A stretch of DNA of 64,000 nucleotides, taken from positions 1 to 64,000 of the forward strand of contig CAXBBM010000006.1 of assembly GCA_963973915.1 (NCBI GenBank). The letters run 5' to 3'. Source of the stretch: Polycyclovorans sp002706265. Lineage in GTDB: Bacteria; Pseudomonadota; Gammaproteobacteria; Nevskiales; Nevskiaceae. A program made the position numbers and the translations under genes. How positions within the stretch are numbered: position 1 is the first letter of the stretch; each line of letters opens with the position of its first letter. Below are positions 9,495 through 17,896 of the stretch, one piece after another. Below the pieces are notes generated by a model. That model saw only the letters and a program-made list of their open reading frames with translations. It did no database searches and had not been told where the DNA came from.

Positions 9495-9950
9495 ATGAAA
9501 CTTCATTCATTGTGGCGCTGCAGCGTGGTGTTGCTGGCCGGCGCGTTACTGGCGGGCTGTGCGCTGGGCCGGCCGCAGCTGCGTGCCGACGGCGGGCCCA
9601 TGGCCGACTGCCTTGACGGACCGCATTGCGTGTCCAGCCAGGCGACCGATCCCGATCGCCATATCGAACCGCTCACCTACACCGGCCCTGCCGCGGTGGC
9701 CGAACAGGCCCTGCTCGCCGAGCTTGAAGCGCTGCCCCGGACGCGGGTCGTGACCCACGAGGCCGGCTACATCCATGCCGAAGTCACCTCGGCGATCATG
9801 CGCTACGTCGATGACGTGGAGTTTCTGTTCGTCACCGACCAGCGGATCGACGTGCGCTCGTCCAGCCGCATCGGCTACTACGATTTTGGCGTGAACCGCG
9901 AGCGGGTTGACGCGCTGCGTGCAGGCTTTGAAAAAAGGATGAACCCATGA
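9495..9950 (+). CDS. DUF1499 lipoprotein
   Basis: The 151-residue protein has a lipoprotein signal peptide with lipobox LLAGC (Cys22). A DUF1499 domain follows, recognised by its small conserved pattern (CVSSQ near the start, then a mid-domain SAIMRYVDDVEFLF and a final DFGVNRERVDALR). DUF1499 function is unknown. The stop overlaps the start of the DUF423 gene by 4 bp, so the two are translationally coupled. The gene is divergent from the DsbD-like operon. Confidence 0.85.
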   Translation: MKLHSLWRCSVVLLAGALLAGCALGRPQLRADGGPMADCLDGPHCVSSQATDPDRHIEPLTYTGPAAVAEQALLAELEALPRTRVVTHEAGYIHAEVTSAIMRYVDDVEFLFVTDQRIDVRSSSRIGYYDFGVNRERVDALRAGFEKRMNP

Positions 9951-10327
9951 CGCCCTTCTGGATGGCACTGGCCGGGCTGTACGGCGCGGTGGGCGTGGCG
10001 CTGGGCGCCTTCGGTGCGCATGGCCTGCGGGGCCGGGTGACACCCGAGCGGCTGGCCGTGTGGCACACCGCCACCGAATACCACCTGCTGCACGCGGCCG
10101 TGCTGCTGGGCCTGGCGCTGTGGCTGCGGCTGGTGCCCCAGGCGCCGATGGTCGGGGCCGCAGCCGCCTGCATCGCGGCCGGGGTGCTGGTGTTTTCCGG
10201 CAGCCTCTACGTGCTGGTGCTTGCCGATCTGCGCTGGCTGGGGGCGGTCACACCGCTGGGCGGCGTGCTGCTGATTGTGGGCTGGGTGCTGATCACGGTG
10301 GCGGCGTTGCGCGCCGCGCCGGTCTGA
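9947..10327 (+). CDS. DUF423 family inner-membrane protein
   Basis: The 126-residue protein has four hydrophobic segments. The N-terminal signature WMALAGLYGAVGVALGAFGA, followed by HGL and WHTATEYHLLHA, is diagnostic of DUF423 (YgdD-like) proteins. It is an inner-membrane protein of unknown function. It overlaps the preceding DUF1499 gene by 4 bp and ends 4 bp before the convergent glutathione peroxidase gene. Confidence 0.9.
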   Translation: MTPFWMALAGLYGAVGVALGAFGAHGLRGRVTPERLAVWHTATEYHLLHAAVLLGLALWLRLVPQAPMVGAAAACIAAGVLVFSGSLYVLVLADLRWLGAVTPLGGVLLIVGWVLITVAALRAAPV

Positions 10328-10331
10328 GGGT

Positions 10332-10907
10332 TCAGTCGTCCAGCGCCGCGTCGATGGCGCTGACCAGTTGGGCATCGTGCGGGCTGATGCGTGACGGCCA
10401 CTCGCCCAGCACCCTGCCATCGCGGCCGATCAGGTACTTGTGGAAATTCCACTGCGGCGCCTGGCCGGTGGCGGCCAGCAGGGCCCGATAGAGCGCAATG
10501 GCATCGTCGCCGGTGACGCGGCTGCGCGTGTACATCGGAAAACTGACCCCGAAGTTCAGCTTGCAGAACGCGGCAATCTTCTCGTCGTCGGCGTATTCCT
10601 GCCCGCCGAACTGGTCACTGGGCACACCGATGACGGTGAAGCCGCGCTTGCGGAAGCGCTGGTAGAGGGTTTCCAGCCCCTCGTATTGCGAGGTGAAACC
10701 ACACTGGCTGGCGGTGTTGACCACCAGCACCACCTCGCCGAGATGACGGCACAGCGACACCGGTGCGTCGGTGGTCAGCGGTTGCAGCGTGCTGTCCAGC
10801 GGCGTTCCGGGGCAGGGTGCTTCGGCGCCGATCGCCGGGCCTGAGGCCAGCGCCACGCCCGACAACATCAGCCGCCAGACCAGGTGATGGATCTGTTTCA
10901 TCTGCAT
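10332..10907 (-). CDS. Exported glutathione peroxidase (Cys type)
   Basis: The 191-residue protein has a signal peptide (about 1-26, ending GPAIGA) followed by a complete glutathione-peroxidase fold. The peroxidatic residue is Cys69, not selenocysteine, in NTASQCGFTSQY. The catalytic Gln lies in PSDQFGGQE and the Trp-Asn pair in WNFHKYLIG. It should reduce peroxides in the periplasm, probably with thioredoxin-like rather than glutathione donors, as for most bacterial Cys-GPx (family knowledge). The ATG at 10907 has GGGGA 4-8 nt upstream; a second ATG at 10901 is also possible. The frame is open far upstream across dusB, but that part is antisense shadow. Confidence 0.9.
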   Translation of the reverse strand: MQMKQIHHLVWRLMLSGVALASGPAIGAEAPCPGTPLDSTLQPLTTDAPVSLCRHLGEVVLVVNTASQCGFTSQYEGLETLYQRFRKRGFTVIGVPSDQFGGQEYADDEKIAAFCKLNFGVSFPMYTRSRVTGDDAIALYRALLAATGQAPQWNFHKYLIGRDGRVLGEWPSRISPHDAQLVSAIDAALDD

Positions 10908-10979
10908 GTTTCCCCGTATCGAGGCTGCGAGCGTGCCTGCGACTTGGGCTTTTGGCCACTCCTCGTGGAAAATGGCGGC

Positions 10980-11993
10980 ATGCAGATCGGTCCGTATCGT
11001 CTCGAGGGTCAGGTATTGCTCGCCCCCATGGCGGGCGTCACCGACCGTCCGTTTCGCCAATTGGCGCGACGTTTCGGCGCCGCGCTGGCCACCTCCGAGA
11101 TGACCAGCGCCGACGCCAGCCTGTGGCACACCGAAAAGTCGCGCCTGCGCCGTGACCACGAGGGCGAGTCGGGACCCATCAGCGTGCAGATTGCCGGCCA
11201 CTGCCCAACCCTGCTGGCCGAGGCGGCACGCTTCAACGTGGCGCAGGGCGCGCAGATCATCGACATCAATCTGGGGTGCCCGGCCAAGAAGGTGTGCCGG
11301 GTGGATGCCGGCTCCGCCCTGATGCGCGATCCCGCCCGGGTGCGCGCCATCTGCGAAGCGGTGGTGGCGGCCGTGCCGGTGCCGGTCACCCTGAAGATGC
11401 GCACCGGCTATTGCCCGCAGCAGAAGAACGCGCTCGACCTGGCGGTGATGGCCGAAAAGGTCGGCATCCAGGCGCTGGCCGTTCATGGCCGCACGCGGGA
11501 CCAGCATTACACCGGGGCCGCCGAACACGAGACGGTGGCGTTGATCAAGTCGCGGGTGGGCATTCCGGTCATCGCCAATGGCGACATCGACACCCCGCAA
11601 CGCGCGGCGGCCGTGCTGGCCCGCACCGGTTGTGATGCGGTGATGATCGGCCGTGCCGCGCAAGGTCGACCGTGGATCTTCGCGCAGATCAATCATTTTC
11701 TGGCGTGCGGCGAGCACCTGCCGCCGCCCGGCCACGCGGCGCTGGGCCTTGCCTTGCTGGGGCATCTCGATGCGCTCTACGCCTTTTACGGCGAGCCGCG
11801 CGGGGTGCGCGTGGCGCGCAAGCACATCGGCTGGACCTGCAGTGCACTGACCGGCGGTGCCGCGTTCTGGCGGTCGGTGCAGACCCTGGACGATGCCGGC
11901 CAACAACGCGCCGCAGTGAGGGCGTTTTTCAACGCGAGCCTGCCGCATCCGCTGCCGGCCGCCGGCCCGAGCGTTCCGCTGGCGCCGGCCTGA
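10980..11993 (+). CDS. dusB: tRNA-dihydrouridine synthase B
   Basis: The 337-residue flavoenzyme reduces uridine to dihydrouridine in the tRNA D-loop. An FMN-binding TIM barrel covers about residues 1-240 (LLAPMAGVTDRPFR, then GGxD-type phosphate-binding NGDIDTPQRA and DAVMIGRAAQGRPWIF). The catalytic Cys100 is in NLGCPAKKV. A C-terminal helical tRNA-binding domain follows. DusB identity rests on the CPAKKVC motif and length. The ATG at 10980 is the natural start because the upstream in-frame extension is unrelated to Dus proteins. The usual downstream partner fis is absent; a DUF1302 barrel gene follows instead. Confidence 0.95.
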   Translation: MQIGPYRLEGQVLLAPMAGVTDRPFRQLARRFGAALATSEMTSADASLWHTEKSRLRRDHEGESGPISVQIAGHCPTLLAEAARFNVAQGAQIIDINLGCPAKKVCRVDAGSALMRDPARVRAICEAVVAAVPVPVTLKMRTGYCPQQKNALDLAVMAEKVGIQALAVHGRTRDQHYTGAAEHETVALIKSRVGIPVIANGDIDTPQRAAAVLARTGCDAVMIGRAAQGRPWIFAQINHFLACGEHLPPPGHAALGLALLGHLDALYAFYGEPRGVRVARKHIGWTCSALTGGAAFWRSVQTLDDAGQQRAAVRAFFNASLPHPLPAAGPSVPLAPA

Positions 11994-12159
11994 TCGGTCA
12001 TGGGCGTGGCGCCCTGACGCCCTGTCGGGTCGGTTTTCCAACATGACATGAACTGATGGCATAGTCCTGCACCATAAGCTGCGTCAGTCCGGTGTTCGGG
12101 CGGCAGCCAGCGCGTCACGAGCGCGATCAAAAAAAGAAGTGTGCACGCGGGGGAGAGCA

Positions 12160-14442
12160 GTGCGATTGACCCGTCTGAAGATGGCGTTGGCGACCGCCGG
12201 GGTGTTGGCGACGCACGCGGCTGCCGCGCTGACGTTCGACGATCTGGAATGGTTGCCGGGCATGACCCTCGACTGGGACAGCAAGCTTGCCCTGGGGGCG
12301 CAGGTGCGCGTCGCGCCGCGCAACGAGAACTTCATCGGCAAGTCCAACCTGGACCCGGCGCTCTGCGCCCCGGACGCGTGTCTGTCGTTGAGCCGCAACA
12401 ATCTCGAACCGCATGAGCGCTGGATGGCCGCCCCCGGCGCGGCCTGGCAGATCGGCGACGAGGCCAACCTCACCCATGACCGGGGCGACATCACCAGTGC
12501 GGTAAGTCGCTGGCGCTCGCACCTGAACCTGCAAAGCCGCGACGGCCGTTGGGGCGTGAACCTGGGCTGGCAGGTGTTTTATGACCGTGTGCTTGACCGG
12601 GTCGACCTTGCGCAGCCCAACCTGATTGTCGAAGAGGGCCCGGCGCCGGGCGTCGCCACCTCGCTGCGCGTGCCCCGTACCGCGCGGGATGACAACGGCA
12701 CCCAGTTTGATCTGCGGGTGGCGCATGTGTACTTCCGCCTGCCGTCGTTCAACGACCGGGAAATCGACGTGCGCATCGGCCGGCAGCACCTCAACTGGGG
12801 CGAAGCGCTGTTTGCCATCTCGGGCACGCTCAACTTCGTCACGCCGGTCAACTTCAATAATTTTTTCCGGCCGACCATGGACCTCGACGAGGCCGTGGAC
12901 CCGGTGGCGATGATCAATCTGCAGGCGCCCTTGACCGACGGTTTGTCGGTCGAGGCCTTTTACCAGCTGGAATGGCGGCCCTACACGCTGCCTTCGCGAG
13001 GCTCGTTGGGCTCTTTCATCGTTGACCTGGGCACCGATCCGGAAAACCGGGGCGCCCTGACCGATGACTCGTTTCCGCTGCCATTTGGCAAAACGCCAGA
13101 GGACCCGCAGCAACTGCAACGCGCGCTGACCCCGGTGGTGGGCCTGATCAGCGATTCGGCGGCGTCGATTCCGCGGCTGGACAATGCGGATCCGCGCAGC
13201 AGCGGCCAGTACGGCGTCAAGTTCGCCTATTTCACCGACAACCTGCTGGGCGGCACCGAGTTCAGTGCCTTCTTCGCCAATTATCATGCGCGGTTGCCGG
13301 CCGCGAGCTTCTATGCGGCCGATGCGACCTGCGCGGCGCGCGAGTCCAGCGCCACCGGGCAAGACGCCGCGGCAGGGCCATTCCCGCTGGGCTTGATCAA
13401 TTTTCTGAACGCCTGCGGGCGCTCGGTCGCCAACCCGGCCGATGTGCTGGCACTGCTGCAGAGCCTCGCCGGCGATGACCCCAAGCTGGTGGGCGAGGGC
13501 TTTGACGCACTGCCGCTTTCATCCGCCCGGGTGTTTCTTGAATACCCCGAAGACATCAAGGTGTTCGGGGTCGGCTTCAACACGGCGGCGCTGGGGCTGA
13601 GCTGGACCGGCGAGCTGGCCTTTCGGCCGGACCACCCGTTCCAGGTCGATCTTGAAGACGTGTTCTTCACCGCGCTGCAACCGATTTTTCCCCGCAATGA
13701 GCTGGCGCTTTTTCCTGAAGAGGCGGCAGTGCTTGATCCGATTCTGGCGTTGTTGGGCCCCATCGTCGGCCTGCCACTGGACCAGATTGCCGGCGCCACT
13801 TTTACCGACCGCCGCAATGCGCTACCCGACTACCTGACGGCCTATCGCGGCGGTACGCCCGGCGAAGTGGCGCCCGGCGCCTACGTTCGCGGCTATGAAC
13901 GGTTCGATTACTGGCAGGGCAGTGTGGGCGGCACATTCATCTTCGGCACCGAGCGACGCTACCTCGGCGCTGACCAGATGGCGGTGATTTTCGAGTTGGG
14001 CGCCACCTATGTGCCGGGGCTGCCGTCGCTGGACGTGCTGCAACTCGACAGCCTCGCCACCACCAACACCCACTTTTCGCCGGGCATCGAAGAGACGCGC
14101 GACGCGCTCAAACTCAATCCGTTTCAAAACAGTCGCGATGGCTTTCCGACCCGGTTCGCCTGGGGGTACAAGGGCGCCGCAATCTGGTCGTACGACAATA
14201 TTTTCATGGACGGGCTGCGGTTGCGGCCGCAGCTGATTCTGTTTCACGACGTCAGCGGCATTACGCCGGGGCTGGGCGGCAACTATCAGCGCGGCCGCAA
14301 GATCGTGCTGGCGGGGGTGAACTTCAACTATCGCAGCACCTGGAATTTTGCGATCGACCACTTCAATTTCTTCGGCGGTGGCGATGGCAATCGCCTCAGC
14401 GATCGGGACTTCGTCAATGTTGCGGTTTCTTACCAGTTCTAG
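12160..14442 (+). CDS. DUF1302 family outer-membrane barrel protein
   Basis: The 760-residue protein begins with a signal peptide (about 1-23, ending THAAAA) then LTFDDLEW, and contains DUF1302 hallmarks: IGRQHLNWGEALF near residues 207-219, then NFVTPVNFNNFFRPTMDLDE. It ends in VNVAVSYQF with a terminal Phe typical of outer-membrane barrels. The GTG at 12160 is chosen because GGGGGAGAG lies just upstream. The annotated alternatives are upstream ATG 12139 and downstream ATG 12181. It is the first gene of an eight-gene co-directional cluster; its end overlaps the next reading frame by 26 bp. DUF1302 proteins are often found with MMPL exporters; the transported molecule is unknown. Confidence 0.88.
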   Translation: MRLTRLKMALATAGVLATHAAAALTFDDLEWLPGMTLDWDSKLALGAQVRVAPRNENFIGKSNLDPALCAPDACLSLSRNNLEPHERWMAAPGAAWQIGDEANLTHDRGDITSAVSRWRSHLNLQSRDGRWGVNLGWQVFYDRVLDRVDLAQPNLIVEEGPAPGVATSLRVPRTARDDNGTQFDLRVAHVYFRLPSFNDREIDVRIGRQHLNWGEALFAISGTLNFVTPVNFNNFFRPTMDLDEAVDPVAMINLQAPLTDGLSVEAFYQLEWRPYTLPSRGSLGSFIVDLGTDPENRGALTDDSFPLPFGKTPEDPQQLQRALTPVVGLISDSAASIPRLDNADPRSSGQYGVKFAYFTDNLLGGTEFSAFFANYHARLPAASFYAADATCAARESSATGQDAAAGPFPLGLINFLNACGRSVANPADVLALLQSLAGDDPKLVGEGFDALPLSSARVFLEYPEDIKVFGVGFNTAALGLSWTGELAFRPDHPFQVDLEDVFFTALQPIFPRNELALFPEEAAVLDPILALLGPIVGLPLDQIAGATFTDRRNALPDYLTAYRGGTPGEVAPGAYVRGYERFDYWQGSVGGTFIFGTERRYLGADQMAVIFELGATYVPGLPSLDVLQLDSLATTNTHFSPGIEETRDALKLNPFQNSRDGFPTRFAWGYKGAAIWSYDNIFMDGLRLRPQLILFHDVSGITPGLGGNYQRGRKIVLAGVNFNYRSTWNFAIDHFNFFGGGDGNRLSDRDFVNVAVSYQF

Positions 14443-15205
14443 GACACGGCATGGCGCCGCCGCCGCGCATGCGCAACGCGGCGGCCTGCTGCTCTGGGCG
14501 GTGGTGGTGCTGGCGGGCGCCACGGTGGGTGCGCTGCTGGTGTTCTATTTCGTGATTCGCCATCTGCACGCGCAGTTGCTGGTGACCGATGAAACGCTGC
14601 TGGCGTACGTGGACCAGCCGCTGGAGGTCGAGGCCAGCGTGCTGAACCGGCTCGACATTGAGCTTGACGAGGTTGTCAGCACCCGCGTTCCGGTGGACAC
14701 CGTGCTCACCGTGCCGGTGGCGCAGCCACTGGAGCTGAACGCCGAGTTCGACGCCTTGGTGCCGATCCGGGTGGATGTGCCGGTCGAAGATGTGATCCTG
14801 CTTGAGCAGAATGTCGACATCGACACCATCGTGCAGGCCGATCTGCTGGGTGAAACCTTCGATTTGCCTTTGCGCGGCAGCTTCCCCGTGCGGGCTGAAG
14901 TGCCGGTGACGATTCTGGTGCCGATCGAGCAGAACGTGCGACTGCGGTTCACGGCCCCCATCAGGGCGCGCATGCGCCAGGATCTGATCGTGCCGCTGAA
15001 GACCGAGATCGTCGCCGAGGTGCCATTGAAGGCGCGGATGAGCGTGCCGGTGCTCAACGACCTGTTCGTCAGCGCGGTCGTCAACAAGGACCCGCCGCTG
15101 GCGGTGCGGCTCAACTACAGCGATCTGTTGATACCGGTCGGCAAGGTGGGCCTGCGCTTCGCCGATGCGCAGAACCCGCCGGTCGCGCCGGAGGCCACGC
15201 CATGA
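14417..15205 (+). CDS. Membrane-anchored beta-repeat protein, paralogue 1
   Basis: The 262-residue protein is of unrecognised family. A basic N-terminus (1-25) is followed by one TM segment (about 26-49). The periplasmic part is built of alternating hydrophobic/polar strands with recurrent VPV, VPL and VPI turns about every 10-12 residues (for example PVRAEVPVTILVPIEQNVRL). The block from FDLPLRGSFPV to VPVLNDL is about half identical to the next protein. ATG 14417 overlaps the DUF1302 gene by 26 bp and gives the same N-terminal layout as the paralogues. The stop overlaps the next start by 4 bp. It could be a periplasm-spanning beta scaffold or lipid groove like AsmA/TamB proteins, but no homology to these is established. 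Confidence 0.75.
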   Translation: MLRFLTSSRTRHGAAAAHAQRGGLLLWAVVVLAGATVGALLVFYFVIRHLHAQLLVTDETLLAYVDQPLEVEASVLNRLDIELDEVVSTRVPVDTVLTVPVAQPLELNAEFDALVPIRVDVPVEDVILLEQNVDIDTIVQADLLGETFDLPLRGSFPVRAEVPVTILVPIEQNVRLRFTAPIRARMRQDLIVPLKTEIVAEVPLKARMSVPVLNDLFVSAVVNKDPPLAVRLNYSDLLIPVGKVGLRFADAQNPPVAPEATP

Positions 15206-15966
15206 GCGCGGCCCTCGGGCCGACGGTGTTCAATCGCGTACGGCAGCGCGGGGTCAGCTTTTGGGCGGTGCTGCTGGTGTTGCTGGTCGCCGCCGCCGGT
15301 GGCGCGCTGGCGGCCGGGTTCGTGATCACCCGGGTCGACCTGAACCTGATGCTGCGCAATCAGCCCGCGAAGGTGGTGATCGCCCAGGATCTGACCGGGC
15401 GCGCGCGCGTCAATGGCAATCTGGATTTGCATCTGGAAGAGCGCGTCAAGACCCGGGTGCCGGTGGACCAGCCCGTGACGATCCCGCTGGATGACACGCT
15501 GAACATCATCGTTCACTTTGACGGCGACATTCCGTTGAAAATGAATGTGCGCCTGAAAGACAGCATTCCGCTGGTGCAGGTGGTCGACCTCGACACCACC
15601 GTGGAGGCCTATCTGCCCGAGCTGGGCACCACGCTGAAGATTCCGCTGCGCGGCAAGGTGCCGATCAACACGCGGGTGCCGGTCGACATCTCGGTGCCCA
15701 TCGATCAAACCGTGCGGCTCAAGTTCACCACGCCGGTCACCGCCACCCTGCGACAGCACCTGACCGTGCCGCTGCGCACCGTGATCGAGGCCGATGTGCC
15801 GATCAACGCCAACTTCAACGTGCCGGTGCGCAATGATTTGCAGGTGCGCATTCGCATGCCGTCGACACCGAGCAAAGCCATGATCGTCGAGGGCGATCTG
15901 ACCCTGCCGCTGCGCACGCTGCGCCTGGGACTCGACAAATCGCATCAGCCGGAGCCAGGGCCTTGA
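15202..15966 (+). CDS. Membrane-anchored beta-repeat protein, paralogue 2
   Basis: The 254-residue protein has the same plan as its neighbours: a basic N-terminus, TM at about 20-44, then beta-rich repeats. Typical units are TRVPVDQPVTIPLDDTLNI and KIPLRGKVPINTRVPVDISV, and the chain ends LPLRTLRLGLDKSHQPEPGP. The central block PIDQTVRLKFTTPVTATLRQ aligns without gaps to PIEQNVRLRFTAPIRARMRQ in paralogue 1. There are no cysteines and no enzyme motif, which argues for a structural or ligand-guiding role. It overlaps both neighbours by 4 bp, so the three are translated from one transcript. Confidence 0.78.
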   Translation: MSAALGPTVFNRVRQRGVSFWAVLLVLLVAAAGGALAAGFVITRVDLNLMLRNQPAKVVIAQDLTGRARVNGNLDLHLEERVKTRVPVDQPVTIPLDDTLNIIVHFDGDIPLKMNVRLKDSIPLVQVVDLDTTVEAYLPELGTTLKIPLRGKVPINTRVPVDISVPIDQTVRLKFTTPVTATLRQHLTVPLRTVIEADVPINANFNVPVRNDLQVRIRMPSTPSKAMIVEGDLTLPLRTLRLGLDKSHQPEPGP

Positions 15967-16829
15967 GGCGGCGCACACGCCGTCAGACCTTGCGCCCGGC
16001 CAGCGGGGACGAGATGGCCCGTCCTGCTGCCGTCGCGAGCCCGGTTGGCGAGCGGTCCCGGGGCGTGATCGGGTGGCTGCTCACCGCGGTGGTGTTGCTG
16101 GGCATGGTCGTGGCCGGCGTGGGCCTGGCGTGGTGGGTGTGGCGGTATCTGGTGATCGACATCCCCATCGAGCATCAGGCCGTCGGGATCACCCTGCCGC
16201 CAAGTTTCCAGGCCACCGCGAAGGTCAGCAACATGCTGGATGTGGCGATGAAGGGTGAAATCGAGGCTGCCGTTCCCTTCAAACAGACCCTCACGGTGCC
16301 GCTGCGGGGGCGCTATGACTTTGACGTGGAGATGGATGCCAAGGTGCCCGTGAAGTTCGAGGTGATCTACGACGGGGTGATTCCGGTGGACACCTCCGCA
16401 GCGGTGACCATCCGCACCGGCATCAACTACAAGAACCTGAAGGCCTTGCGCAACATCGTCATCAAGACCTCGCTGCCGCTGAAGTTCCCGTTGCCCGTGC
16501 ACCTCAAGATTCCCGTGGATGACGTCATTGATCTCACCTACACCGGACCGCTGTCGGCCGACATCGACCAGGACCTGCTGGCGCCCGTGGACACCGTGCT
16601 GCGCACCCGGCTGCCAATCGATCAGACCATCCGCACGCCGGTGACGGCGGCCATTCCATTGGAGGTCATGCTCGATCAGCAGCAGGTGCGCATGATCATC
16701 ACCGAGCTCAAAGTGCCGTTGAGGCCCAGCCTCATGCTGGGCTTCGACGTGGCCGATGAGGCGGCCCGGCATGGCCCGACGCGAACCGACAATCCTTACG
16801 GCCCGCAGGACCGGGGTGATCGACCATGA
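15963..16829 (+). CDS. Membrane-anchored beta-repeat protein, paralogue 3
   Basis: The protein is 288 residues if started at TTG 15963 (GGAG 8 nt upstream, 4-bp overlap with the previous gene), or 271 residues from ATG 16014 (GGGGA 4 nt upstream). The TM segment WLLTAVVLLGMVVAGVGLAW is followed by the same alternating-strand repeats (VPFKQTLTVPLRGRYDFDVE, HLKIPVDDVIDLTYTGPLSA) and a C-terminal VPLRPSLMLGFD that matches LPLRTLRLGLD of paralogue 2. It is the most diverged of the three. A low-complexity polar tail follows. The family is not recognised; the shared architecture implies duplication and probably a hetero-oligomeric assembly in the inner membrane/periplasm. Confidence 0.75.
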   Translation: MRRRTRRQTLRPASGDEMARPAAVASPVGERSRGVIGWLLTAVVLLGMVVAGVGLAWWVWRYLVIDIPIEHQAVGITLPPSFQATAKVSNMLDVAMKGEIEAAVPFKQTLTVPLRGRYDFDVEMDAKVPVKFEVIYDGVIPVDTSAAVTIRTGINYKNLKALRNIVIKTSLPLKFPLPVHLKIPVDDVIDLTYTGPLSADIDQDLLAPVDTVLRTRLPIDQTIRTPVTAAIPLEVMLDQQQVRMIITELKVPLRPSLMLGFDVADEAARHGPTRTDNPYGPQDRGDRP

Positions 16830-17018
16830 CGCACGCGACAACGATCCGGAATGGGTTGCTGGCGCCAGTGGCCGCCGCGCCGTGCGGTGGGCCGGCGGTA
16901 GCCCCGCGGCGTGGCGGTGTAAGGTTCGTTTGCCGCCGACGCAGAAGCTCCGGTGGCAAAATTCCGGCGCGGCGGGAGCGCCAATGACAATCAGTGCATC
17001 AGCTGAGGCAGACGGCAA

Positions 17019-17894
17019 ATGAGCGACAAGACCAGCGGGCGCAAGCGGCGATCGGGTGCCGGAAAGGCCGTGGTGCCGGCCGACACGCTGCCCGCCCGCG
17101 TCGGCGAGTTCGCAGGCTTCATGGGCAAAGTGGCCGAGCGGCTGGCCGCCAATGCGCGCGCCAGTGGTCTGGGGGGCAAGGCGGCCGAGCAGTTGCGCAA
17201 GGCCGAGCAGGGCCTGCTGCGCACGCTCAGGCAGCGCATGGACGACGCCGGCCGCGACGCCGGCAGCGATCGCCCCGAGCAGGCCACCTATGTGTCGTCC
17301 GACGGCAGCGAGGTGTCCCGCACGTTCGTGATTCCGGTGTTGCAATCGCCGAAGCGCATTCTTGAGGACCTGCTGCAGCGCTCGATCGACCAGACCCGCG
17401 ATCAGGCCGAAGAAGACCTGTACGCGCTGATGTTGAGTGAGCTGGTGCCCGACGAGGCGCGGATTCTGTCGCTGCTCTCCAGCGGTGAGCCGCAGGCCCT
17501 GATGCACATCGGTGTGGGCTCGCCTTTTGGCACGCCGGGCCGCCGGGTCGCCGAGAATTTCTGCAGTGTCGGACGTCCCGCGCAGGTCAAGCTGCAGGAT
17601 TGCGTGCCGCTGTACGTGGCGCATCTGCTGGCCCTCAATCTGGTCGATGAGGGGCCCGAGGATCAGGCGCTGGAATCGCGTTACCAGATCATCGAAGGTG
17701 AGCGGGACTTTCGGGCTGCGATGGCGCAGGCGCGCGACCAGACCCGTCTGTCGGTGCGGGTGGTGCGCCGAACCGTGGTGATCTCGAAGTTGGGCCGTCG
17801 CCTGTGGGCGACCTGTACCGAAGGACAGCAAGCGGCCGGAGAGTCCGCTGGATTCAGTGCGTCGCCACTCAGTGCGATACGACAGGGGGAGTAA
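17019..17894 (+). CDS. Abi-alpha/DUF4393-like protein
   Basis: The 291-residue soluble protein has no signal peptide or clear TM. Residues about 105-165 (PKRILEDLLQRSIDQTRDQA, then EEDLYALMLSELVPDEARIL) and the final ISKLGRRLWATC resemble the Abi-alpha (DUF4393) pattern, in which a helical core with a P-DEA-IL motif is followed by a C-terminal LG-x-x-F-x-x-x-C segment. The family name comes from abortive infection, but a molecular function is not established. The gene sits between the beta-repeat triplet (190 bp upstream) and a DUF445 gene whose ATG is 2 bp after its stop. The assignment is by eye and should be tested with profile searches. Confidence 0.5.
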   Translation: MSDKTSGRKRRSGAGKAVVPADTLPARVGEFAGFMGKVAERLAANARASGLGGKAAEQLRKAEQGLLRTLRQRMDDAGRDAGSDRPEQATYVSSDGSEVSRTFVIPVLQSPKRILEDLLQRSIDQTRDQAEEDLYALMLSELVPDEARILSLLSSGEPQALMHIGVGSPFGTPGRRVAENFCSVGRPAQVKLQDCVPLYVAHLLALNLVDEGPEDQALESRYQIIEGERDFRAAMAQARDQTRLSVRVVRRTVVISKLGRRLWATCTEGQQAAGESAGFSASPLSAIRQGE

Positions 17895-17896
17895 AC

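Noticed and set aside
16826..16987. 53-codon frame starting ATGACGCACGCG with a 4-bp overlap to paralogue 3
   Set aside because: The overlap is tempting, but the product is Arg/Pro/Gly-rich low complexity with no TM or motif. It is probably chance in the gap before the Abi-alpha-like gene.
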